A stretch of 14,834 nt of DNA from Erysipelotrichaceae bacterium (GTDB lineage Bacteria; Bacillota_I; Bacilli_A; Erysipelotrichales; Erysipelotrichaceae): assembly GCA_017561615.1 (NCBI GenBank), contig JAFZBT010000155.1:1-14834 (forward strand). The letters are read 5' to 3'. The position numbers and the translations under genes were made by a program. Below, piece after piece: positions 7,365 through 13,600 of the stretch. Numbering within the stretch: position 1 is the first letter of the stretch; every line of letters begins with the position of its first letter. The notes under the pieces were generated by a model. The model ran no database searches. It had not been told where the DNA came from and was given only the letters and a program-made list of their open reading frames with translations.

Positions 7365-8420
7365 ATGGAAAATAAGATGATAGCCGTATTATTCGGCGGA
7401 CAGGCCAATGAACATCCGGTTTCCCTGATGTCGGCGGCCTCGATCCTGCGCAACATGCCGGCCTGGTACGATACTTACCTGGTGGGCATCACCAGAGACG
7501 GCCGCTGGTACCATTACACCGGCCCGATCGACGACATCGAAAACGGCAAGTGGGAAGAAAATGAGAACAATGAGGAAGTCATCCTTTCCCCCAATACCGA
7601 TCATCACGGTTTCTATCAGCCGGCCAGCGGAACGGTCCAGAGAGTTGACGCGGTCTTCCCGGTGCTTCATGGCCGCTATGGCGAAGACGGCACCGTTCAG
7701 GGACTCTGCCAGCTCAACGGCATCCCCTTTGTCAGCTGTACGATGACTCCCAGCGCTCTGGTCATGGACAAGCAGTTCACGCACATCGTCTGCGAGAACG
7801 CCGGCATCAAGATGGCCAAGTACATGATCTTAAGACGCTTTGAAAACTACGATCTGGAAGAGATGTTCCATGAAGTTGAATACCGGCTGGGATTGCCCTG
7901 CTACGTCAAGCCGGTCTGCGAAGGTTCATCCTTCGGAGCCCACAAGGTAAGCAATCTGATGCAGTTTGAGGAATACGTGGCTGATGCCTTCAGCTACGAC
8001 GACAAGATCCTGATCGAGGAATTCGTCGACGGCTATGAGGTCGGCGCCGGCGTCATGGGCTATGAAGGCAACGTGGAGGCCGGCGAGGTCTTCGAGATCA
8101 TCGTCTCCTCGGAGATGTACGGCTATGCCGAGAAGTATGACGGCTACAAGACCGTCATCAATACCCCGGCCAAGAGCCTGAGCAGGGAACTGATGGAAAG
8201 GATCAAGAGTGAAGCCATCAGGATCTACAGGCTGCTGGACTGCGACCTGTTTGCCCGCGTGGACTTCTTCTACGGCTCCAAGGGCCTGGTCTTCAACGAG
8301 GTGAACTCCATTCCCGGATTCACCTCTCACTCGCTCTATCCGGCCAGCTTCAAGGCCGCCGGCATGAGCTACAGCACCATCATTGACAAGCTGATCAAAC
8401 TGACGCTGGACAGGAAATAA
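7365..8420 (+). CDS. ddl: D-alanine--D-alanine ligase Ddl
   Basis: Cytoplasmic ATP-grasp ligase that makes D-Ala-D-Ala, the substrate of the MurF encoded just upstream. Motifs: GGQANEHPVS at 11-20, HGRYGEDG at 102-109, the serine loop EGSSFG at 186-191, EEFVDGYEVG at about 218-227, the omega loop around Tyr252-Tyr258 with Lys257, and the metal end ARVDFF with NEVNSIPG (311-318). Length 351 is normal. The omega loop keeps the Tyr/Lys arrangement of D-Ala-D-Ala ligases and lacks the His-Gln feature of VanA-type D-lactate ligases. D-Ala-D-Ser specificity cannot be excluded from motifs alone. The start has GGAGGA at 7352-7357 with a 7-nt spacer, and the gene is separated from alr by one base, so the three wall genes are almost certainly cotranscribed. 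Confidence 0.95.
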   Translation: MENKMIAVLFGGQANEHPVSLMSAASILRNMPAWYDTYLVGITRDGRWYHYTGPIDDIENGKWEENENNEEVILSPNTDHHGFYQPASGTVQRVDAVFPVLHGRYGEDGTVQGLCQLNGIPFVSCTMTPSALVMDKQFTHIVCENAGIKMAKYMILRRFENYDLEEMFHEVEYRLGLPCYVKPVCEGSSFGAHKVSNLMQFEEYVADAFSYDDKILIEEFVDGYEVGAGVMGYEGNVEAGEVFEIIVSSEMYGYAEKYDGYKTVINTPAKSLSRELMERIKSEAIRIYRLLDCDLFARVDFFYGSKGLVFNEVNSIPGFTSHSLYPASFKAAGMSYSTIIDKLIKLTLDRK

Positions 8421-8421
8421 G

Positions 8422-9528
8422 ATGAGCAGATCACGTTGTTATCTGGAATTAGACTGGGAAAACTTCCGGCATAACCTGGCCGGGCTGCAGGCCATTCTGC
8501 CTCAGCAGACCGGCATCATCGGCGTCATCAAGGCCGACTACTACGGCCACGGTGACTGGCAGCTGGCGCAGATCATGAGCGAGATGGGCGTCAGCGACTT
8601 CTGCGTCGCCGCCCTCAGCGAAGCCGTCAGGCTGAGAGATCTCGGCCTGAAGGGCAGCATGCTGATCCTGGGCTATACCGAGCAGAAGGACTGGATGAAG
8701 GCTTATGAGAACGACTGCATCCTGACGCTGGCATCCTATGAGCAGGTTGAAGCCATGAGCAGGTTTGCCCGCAGCTGGGGAATCGTTCTGAAGGTGGAAG
8801 TCAAGGTCGATACCGGCATGCACCGCATCGGCATTGATCCGCTGATCAGCGACGAACAGCTCTCGGCGATCTACGCGGATCCCTGCCTGAAGGTAATGGG
8901 AACCTATTCACACCTCTGCCGGGCCGACAGCTTCGCCCCGGAGGACATTGAATATACCCATCGCCAGAGAGACGTCTTTGACAGTTTCCTTGCCAGAGTT
9001 GCCCAGCTGGGATATGACTGCGGAAGAAGACATCTTTGCGCTTCCAGCGGCATTCTCAACTACCCGGAATTCGTCTACGACTATGTCCGCCCGGGATTCA
9101 TGCTGCTGGGCTTTACGGTCGGCGAAGTGCATGAGCGCTACCAGCGCCTTCCGGTATTGGGCTGGTACAGCCGCATTGAGATGATCAAGACGGTCGGTGA
9201 AGGCGAAGGGCTGTCCTATGGCCACATCTACCGCTGTGAAAAGCCGATGAAGATCGCCACGGTATCCGTCGGCTACGGCGACGGCTATCCCCGCAGGCTG
9301 TCCAACCGCGGCTATGTGGTGATCAACGGCCAGAGAGCGCCGATCCGGGGACGGATATGCATGGACCAGATGATGGTCGATGTCTCCGGCATCGACTGCA
9401 AGAGAGAGGATCCGGTTACCCTGATCGGAGAAGGCTGCAGCGCCGAAGCCCTGGCGGAGATGAGCGGCACGATCGTCGATGAGATCGTCTGCGACATCAA
9501 CGGCCGGGTTGAAAGAGTATACAGATAA
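8422..9528 (+). CDS. alr: Alanine racemase
   Basis: PLP-dependent racemase that converts L-alanine to D-alanine for the adjacent Ddl. The 368 residues show the two-domain fold: an N-terminal barrel with the PLP lysine Lys37 in VIKADYYGHG (usually VKANAYGHG), and a C-terminal beta domain with the catalytic tyrosine Tyr285 in SVGYGDGYPR, followed by IRGRICMDQMMVDV. The VERVYR end has Tyr367 at the place where alanine racemases carry a tyrosine that narrows the active site; serine racemases of the VanT type are reported to have Asn there. This favours alanine over serine, though I judged the alignment by eye. There is no membrane domain, unlike VanT. The ATG lies one base after the ddl stop, with AGGA at 8412-8415. 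Confidence 0.95.
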   Translation: MSRSRCYLELDWENFRHNLAGLQAILPQQTGIIGVIKADYYGHGDWQLAQIMSEMGVSDFCVAALSEAVRLRDLGLKGSMLILGYTEQKDWMKAYENDCILTLASYEQVEAMSRFARSWGIVLKVEVKVDTGMHRIGIDPLISDEQLSAIYADPCLKVMGTYSHLCRADSFAPEDIEYTHRQRDVFDSFLARVAQLGYDCGRRHLCASSGILNYPEFVYDYVRPGFMLLGFTVGEVHERYQRLPVLGWYSRIEMIKTVGEGEGLSYGHIYRCEKPMKIATVSVGYGDGYPRRLSNRGYVVINGQRAPIRGRICMDQMMVDVSGIDCKREDPVTLIGEGCSAEALAEMSGTIVDEIVCDINGRVERVYR

Positions 9529-9542
9529 AGGAAAGTAAGAAT

Positions 9543-10106
9543 ATGAAACAGAATTTGGGAAAAGTTAAGCCGATCGATACCGATCTGGTGAAGGACGAAA
9601 GAGGACGTCTGATCCTTCTGGATTTCAAGGGTCAGCGCGGTTATCTGATCGATCATGAAGACGAGCGAAAGCTCAGCCTGTTTACCTCCCGCCACCTGCT
9701 GTCGGTCATGCTGGGCGTCTTTGTCGGCTTCTACGGCAACTGGATCATCGGCATCGCTTTGGGTCTGCTGCTGGCGGGCGTGATGGAATATTTCTACCGC
9801 AAGCGTTTTCTGCCCTCTCTGCAGACCATTGAATCCAATGATCTGCCTGAAAAGCGGATCCCCCGCTACGTGATCATGGCCAACAAGGACCGCAAGTCGG
9901 TCATCATCCTTCTGGTCTGCTCACTGGCTCTGGCGGTCCTGCTGATCCTCAACTGCAATCTGACGATCAGGCAGAACGGCAAGGGAATCACCCATGTCGA
10001 CAATCTTCTGCTGATCATCGTATCCGTCTGCCTGGCTGTCTACGCCTGCCTGCAGTGCGTCAACGCCGTCAAGGCTCTGGACTATCTGAAGAAGAAGGAA
10101 GGTTAA
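9543..10106 (+). CDS. Unrecognised four-helix membrane protein
   Basis: A 187-residue protein I do not recognise. It begins with a polar, probably cytoplasmic segment of about 50 residues (Lys, Asp and Arg rich). Two hydrophobic helices follow at about 54-84, then a basic loop containing YRKRF and a soluble stretch to about 115. Two more helices lie at about 119-140 and 151-172, and the C-terminus is Lys-rich (LKKKEG). Four helices with both ends inside is the simplest topology. No signal peptide, enzyme motif or conserved cysteine pair is visible. The start ATG follows AAGGAAAG (9528-9535) and comes 14 nt after alr; the next gene begins 4 nt after its stop. It is therefore probably in the same transcript as the wall-precursor genes, which hints at, but does not prove, an envelope role. 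Confidence 0.8.
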   Translation: MKQNLGKVKPIDTDLVKDERGRLILLDFKGQRGYLIDHEDERKLSLFTSRHLLSVMLGVFVGFYGNWIIGIALGLLLAGVMEYFYRKRFLPSLQTIESNDLPEKRIPRYVIMANKDRKSVIILLVCSLALAVLLILNCNLTIRQNGKGITHVDNLLLIIVSVCLAVYACLQCVNAVKALDYLKKKEG

Positions 10107-10110
10107 CAGG

Positions 10111-10362
10111 ATGCTGGAATTCAAGTTTGATACGCAGCTTCTGATCGCCGGTCACGACCTGGACGAAGACGAGATCCATGACTACATCATGGAGCACTTC
10201 CAGGGCGACTGCCTGCTGGCCGTCGGCGATGAGGATCTGATCAAGATCCATTTCCATACCAATGAACCCTGGCAGGTGCTGGAATACTGCGCCTCCCTGG
10301 GCGACATCTACGATGTCATCGTTGAGAACATGCAGCGTCAGGCTGACGGGCTGAAGGGCTAA
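10111..10362 (+). CDS. Small free-standing FakA/DAK2 middle-domain-like protein
   Basis: An 83-residue soluble protein. From about residue 30 on, the pattern GD-LL-VGDEDLIKIHFHTNEP-QVLEY followed by G-I-DVIVENMQRQ closely matches, by eye, the middle part of fatty acid kinase FakA (DAK2/DhaL-family, about 550 residues), where the usual text is close to GDSLVVVGDEDLVKVHVHT and IENMREQ. The N-terminal KFDTQLLI aligns with the FakA segment usually reading YCTEF, so the conserved Cys is an Asp here, while His47 and His49 are kept. No kinase domain is present and no FakB-type DegV gene is nearby. AAGGAAGG (10095-10102) gives a good ribosome site, so it looks like a real gene rather than debris. It could be a regulatory or metal-binding relic; function unknown. 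Confidence 0.75.
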   Translation: MLEFKFDTQLLIAGHDLDEDEIHDYIMEHFQGDCLLAVGDEDLIKIHFHTNEPWQVLEYCASLGDIYDVIVENMQRQADGLKG

Positions 10363-10374
10363 CCTTCAGCCTTT
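10349..10374 (+). terminator. 9-bp hairpin over the stop codon, weak T-tail
   Basis: GGCTGAAGG (10349-10357) pairs perfectly with CCTTCAGCC (10363-10371) around a five-base loop GCTAA that contains the TAA stop. Only TTTCT follows, so termination is probably partial. It marks the likely end of the murF-alr-FakA-like transcript before the two-component genes. Confidence 0.6.
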
Positions 10375-10427
10375 CTCCACATAACCGTCACATATGCCGA
10401 TTATCATCAGAGTACGGAGGTGAGAGC

Positions 10428-11102
10428 ATGGCAAGACTTCTTGTTGTTGACGACGAAGAAAAGATCCGGGAAATGATCCGCAAGTACGCCCGCTTTGAAG
10501 GCTACGAAGTCGATGAAGCTTCTGACGGCTTTTCCGCGGTAGAGAAATGCGAGCGCGAAGATTATGACCTGATAATCATGGACGTCATGATGCCCGATCT
10601 GGACGGCTTTTCAGCCGTCAAAGCCATCCGCCGCTTCCGGAATACGCCGGTTATCATGCTTTCCGCCCGCGGAGAGGAATATGACCGCATCCATGGCTTT
10701 GAAGTCGGCGTTGACGATTATGTCGTCAAGCCTTTCTCAGTCAAGGAACTGATGATGCGCATCGCCGCCATTCTGGCCCGCGGACGCACCCAGAATCAGC
10801 CGGCTGGGCAGACAGCGCGCTTTGAAGGCCTGGAGATCGACTATGCCGCCCGCATCGTAAAGATCGACGGGCAGCGCATCGACATGTCCCCCAAGGAATA
10901 CGAGCTGCTGTTCTTCATGAGCCGCAACAAGAACATGGCCCTCAGCCGGGAGACCCTGCTGACGGAAGTGTGGGGCTATGACTACTATGGCGACGACAGG
11001 ACGCTTGATACCCACATCAAGCTGCTGCGCCGTTCGCTGGGCGAATATCAGAAATTCATCGTTACTGTCAGAGGGGTAGGTTATCGCTTTGATGCTGAAT
11101 AA
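10428..11102 (+). CDS. OmpR/PhoB-family response regulator
   Basis: DNA-binding response regulator of 224 residues. The receiver domain (about 3-115) has the acidic pair Asp8/Asp9, phosphorylation site Asp52 in IIMDVMMP, Ser79 and conserved Lys101 in VVKPFS. A winged-helix output domain (about 125-222) contains MSPKEYELLFFM, the recognition region TLDTHIKLLRRSL and the closing VRGVGYRF, typical of the OmpR/PhoB class. GGAGGTGA (10416-10423) gives a strong ribosome site. The 65-nt gap upstream holds the preceding hairpin; a TATCAT at 10402-10407 could be a -10 but no good -35 accompanies it. It overlaps the sensor kinase gene and surely pairs with it. Target genes are not indicated by the sequence; the neighbouring wall genes are only candidates. 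Confidence 0.95.
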   Translation: MARLLVVDDEEKIREMIRKYARFEGYEVDEASDGFSAVEKCEREDYDLIIMDVMMPDLDGFSAVKAIRRFRNTPVIMLSARGEEYDRIHGFEVGVDDYVVKPFSVKELMMRIAAILARGRTQNQPAGQTARFEGLEIDYAARIVKIDGQRIDMSPKEYELLFFMSRNKNMALSRETLLTEVWGYDYYGDDRTLDTHIKLLRRSLGEYQKFIVTVRGVGYRFDAE

Positions 11103-12591
11103 TAACGCAAGCAGAGAAAAGAAAACGTCAGGTAAATCAGGTTCCCTTCAGTGGAAACTGTTTTACTATTTCCTGGCTTTCACTGCGGTTTTCATCGCCC
11201 TGCTGTGGACCCTTCAGGTTCTGACCCTGAACTATTCCTACAAGTCGGCAAGGCTGAATGAGATCATGAAGACCGGCCGGCAGATCCGCCAGCAGCTCGC
11301 CGATGATGACGAGGCCGATCTCATCGAAGAGATTCAGATTGACCGCGATACGGCGCTGATCATCCTTGACGGCGGCAAGGGCAAGCTTTACTCCGCCAAT
11401 GAAGCCGTCATCGATGATCTCAAGATCCGCTTTGACCTCCGGGAACTCTTTTCGGCGCTCAACAGCAGCGGCGATTCTCCGGAAGTACTGCTTTACGTAA
11501 ACTCCATGGGCTTTGAGGTCAGCCGCTACCAGGTCATCAGCGGCCGGGCCGACCGTTCCTACTACAACGCCGATGTCCGGGCGATCATCTACATGAGCAC
11601 CACCCGCAACGAAGACGGCCGGCAGATCGATCTGATGGTCATCAGCTCGATCGTTCCCGTGGAGGCGACGGTATCGACCATCCGTTCTCAGCTGGTGATG
11701 ATCACCGTCATCCTGCTGGCGGTAAGCCTGTTATTGGCCTTTGTCTCTGCCCGCAACATTTCCCGTCCGATCGGCGAGATCAATGCGAAGGCCAGAGAGC
11801 TGGCGGAAGGCAATTACGACACGGACTTCAATGCCCGGGGCTACCGGGAGATCGAGGAGCTTTCCGGAACACTTGACGAGATGGCCAGGGAACTGGGCAA
11901 GGCGGATAAGATGCAGAAGGAACTGATCGCCAACGTCTCCCACGACCTGCGCACGCCGCTGACCATGATCTCCGGCTATGGCGAACTCATCAGAGACATT
12001 CCGGAAGAGAACACGCCGGAAAACGTGCAGATCATCATCGATGAAGCCAACCGGCTGACCTCGCTGGTCAACAACATGCTGGACATCTCCAAGCTGCAGT
12101 CCGGAAACGAACAGCTGAATCTGAGCATCCTCAACTGCGAAGACCTGGTCTACGGCGTGGTAAACAGCTACCAGATGCTGGAGGCGCAGGGCTACCGGAT
12201 CGAAGTGGAGACAACGGAGGAAAGCTGCTATATCGAGGCTGACCAGACGCGGATCCAGCAGGTTCTCCACAACCTGATCAACAATGCCCTGAACCACTGC
12301 GGTCAGGACAGGCTGGTCATCATCCGCTACCGCCGGGAAGACGCCTTCGTCCGCTTTGACGTAATCGATCACGGCGAGGGGATCGCTGAAGAGGAACTCG
12401 ACAAGATCTGGCAGCGGTATTATAAGGCCGGCAGTAACAGGCGCTTTGTGGCCGGCAGCGGCATCGGCCTGTCGATCGTCAGCACGATCCTGGACATGCA
12501 CGGCGCCCAGTACGGCGTCAGCTCAAAGCTCAATGAAGGATCAGACTTCTACTTCCGCATCAAATGTGTGGAAAACGAGGAGAGCAGATAG
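11092..12591 (+). CDS. HAMP-containing sensor histidine kinase
   Basis: Membrane sensor kinase, partner of the response regulator upstream. From ATG 11092 (499 residues): membrane helix at about 21-46, an extracytoplasmic sensor region of about 150 residues (47-199), a second helix at about 200-220, HAMP at about 221-272, HisKA with the phospho-acceptor His284 in NVSHDLRTPL, and an ATPase domain with the N-box NLINNALNH (about 394-402), DHGEGI (426-431) and SGIGLS (456-461). The sensor region shows no named domain that I recognise. The gene overlaps the regulator by 11 nt, which implies translational coupling. I chose ATG over an in-frame TTG one codon earlier. Orthodox domain order suggests a classical kinase; the ligand is unknown. 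mrp follows after 26 nt. Confidence 0.95.
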   Translation: MLNNNASREKKTSGKSGSLQWKLFYYFLAFTAVFIALLWTLQVLTLNYSYKSARLNEIMKTGRQIRQQLADDDEADLIEEIQIDRDTALIILDGGKGKLYSANEAVIDDLKIRFDLRELFSALNSSGDSPEVLLYVNSMGFEVSRYQVISGRADRSYYNADVRAIIYMSTTRNEDGRQIDLMVISSIVPVEATVSTIRSQLVMITVILLAVSLLLAFVSARNISRPIGEINAKARELAEGNYDTDFNARGYREIEELSGTLDEMARELGKADKMQKELIANVSHDLRTPLTMISGYGELIRDIPEENTPENVQIIIDEANRLTSLVNNMLDISKLQSGNEQLNLSILNCEDLVYGVVNSYQMLEAQGYRIEVETTEESCYIEADQTRIQQVLHNLINNALNHCGQDRLVIIRYRREDAFVRFDVIDHGEGIAEEELDKIWQRYYKAGSNRRFVAGSGIGLSIVSTILDMHGAQYGVSSKLNEGSDFYFRIKCVENEESR

Positions 12592-12617
12592 TAGAATTAG
12601 TTTCGGAGGAATATGAA

Positions 12618-13439
12618 ATGACAGAATGCAATCACGACTGTTCCAGCTGCGCGGCGAACTGCGGTTCCCGCACCCAGCCACAGGACTTTTCCATAAATGT
12701 AAATGAGAATTCATCGGTAAAGAAGGTCATCGGCATCGTTTCCGGCAAGGGCGGAGTGGGCAAGAGTCTGGTAACTTCCCTTTTGGCCTGCGCCAGCCAG
12801 AGAGCCGGAAAGAAGACCGCCATCCTGGACGGCGACATTACCGGTCCGTCAATTGCCCAGAGTTTCGGTCTGACCGAGCGGCTTTACAGCACCGAGACGG
12901 CCATCATCCCCGCCTACAGTTCAACGGGAATCAAGATCGTCTCCACCAATCTGATGCTTGACGATCCTGCTCAGCCGGTCGTCTGGAGAGGAGCCATCCT
13001 TTCCGGCGTCATCAAGCAGTTCTTCTCGGAAACCGACTGGGGAGAAGTCGACCTGATGTTCGTTGACCTGCCTCCGGGAACCGGTGACGTACCGCTTACC
13101 GTCTTCCAGTCAATACCGCTGGACGGCATCATCATCGTCTCCACGCCTCAGCAGCTGGTCCGGATCATCGTCGAAAAGGCCGTCAACATGGCCAGAATGA
13201 TGGACATTCCGGTTCTTGGACTGATCGAGAACATGAGCTACGTTGAATGCGACAGCTGCGGCCAGAAGCTTCACATCTTCGGTGAAAGCCACGCGGAAGA
13301 GCTCTGTCATGATCAGGGCATCGAACTGCTGGCCCGGATCCCCATCAACACCGCCCTTACGCAGGCAATCGACAGGGGAGAGATCGAATCCTACCCGGTC
13401 AGCTACCTGGACAAGGTCGTCGAAAGCCTGGCAGAGTAG
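12618..13439 (+). CDS. mrp: Mrp/ApbC-family Fe-S cluster carrier ATPase
   Basis: Cytoplasmic P-loop ATPase of the Mrp/NBP35/ApbC family, which carries and hands over Fe-S clusters. The 273 residues contain the deviant Walker A SGKGGVGKS (42-50), a Walker B-like FVDLPPGTGD (148-157) and the C-terminal CDSC (Cys211, Cys214) that binds the bridging cluster in this family. At the N-terminus Cys4, Cys8, Cys11 and Cys15 form a second cysteine cluster instead of the MIP18-like domain found in many Mrp proteins; NBP35-type proteins also carry an N-terminal cluster. I chose ATG 12618, preceded by CGGAGGA (12604-12610) at 7 nt, over an in-frame ATG at 12564 inside the kinase gene with no ribosome site. 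It sits last before a strong terminator, so it is probably cotranscribed with the two-component genes. Confidence 0.92.
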   Translation: MTECNHDCSSCAANCGSRTQPQDFSINVNENSSVKKVIGIVSGKGGVGKSLVTSLLACASQRAGKKTAILDGDITGPSIAQSFGLTERLYSTETAIIPAYSSTGIKIVSTNLMLDDPAQPVVWRGAILSGVIKQFFSETDWGEVDLMFVDLPPGTGDVPLTVFQSIPLDGIIIVSTPQQLVRIIVEKAVNMARMMDIPVLGLIENMSYVECDSCGQKLHIFGESHAEELCHDQGIELLARIPINTALTQAIDRGEIESYPVSYLDKVVESLAE

Positions 13440-13441
13440 CA

Positions 13442-13490
13442 GCCGGAAAAATCTGACAGCAAGGGTCCCCAGAGGATCCTTTTTTCCGGC
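13442..13490 (+). terminator. Strong nested intrinsic terminator after mrp
   Basis: An inner 8-bp stem AAGGGTCC (13461-13468) pairs with GGATCCTT (13474-13481, one G-U) over loop CCAGA and runs into six T (13480-13485). An outer 10-bp perfect pair GCCGGAAAAA (13442-13451) with TTTTTCCGGC (13481-13490) encloses it, with an unpaired 9-base segment on the 5' side. Confidence 0.8.
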
Positions 13491-13530
13491 TTCCGGGCAT
13501 GAATTTCGACAGGTTTAACCGGTATTGTGG

Positions 13531-13560
13531 TTGCTGAAAAGAGCAGGAGAATGTTATGAT
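13531..13560 (+). promoter_or_regulatory. Candidate promoter of the FAD oxidoreductase gene
   Basis: TTGCTG (13531-13536), 18 bp, TATGAT (13555-13560), with TGT immediately before it as an extended -10. It lies about 40 nt before the GTG start and after the mrp terminator, so the downstream gene has its own transcription start. Confidence 0.65.
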
Positions 13561-13600
13561 TTAAGCAGATAGTGAAAAAACTAACAAAGGAGGATTTCCG

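Noticed and set aside
7365..9528. Van-type glycopeptide resistance cluster (ligase, racemase and two-component genes nearby)
   Set aside because: There is no vanH, vanX or vanXY gene, Alr lacks the VanT membrane domain and keeps Tyr367, and Ddl lacks the VanA-type omega loop. Ordinary wall synthesis explains the genes.
11731..12501. Minus-strand open frame opposite the sensor kinase
   Set aside because: The kinase has complete HisKA and ATPase motifs; the reverse frame has none.
12564..12617. Earlier in-frame ATG for mrp, inside the kinase gene
   Set aside because: No ribosome site precedes it, whereas CGGAGGA sits 7 nt before ATG 12618, and the N-terminus then begins just before the cysteine cluster.
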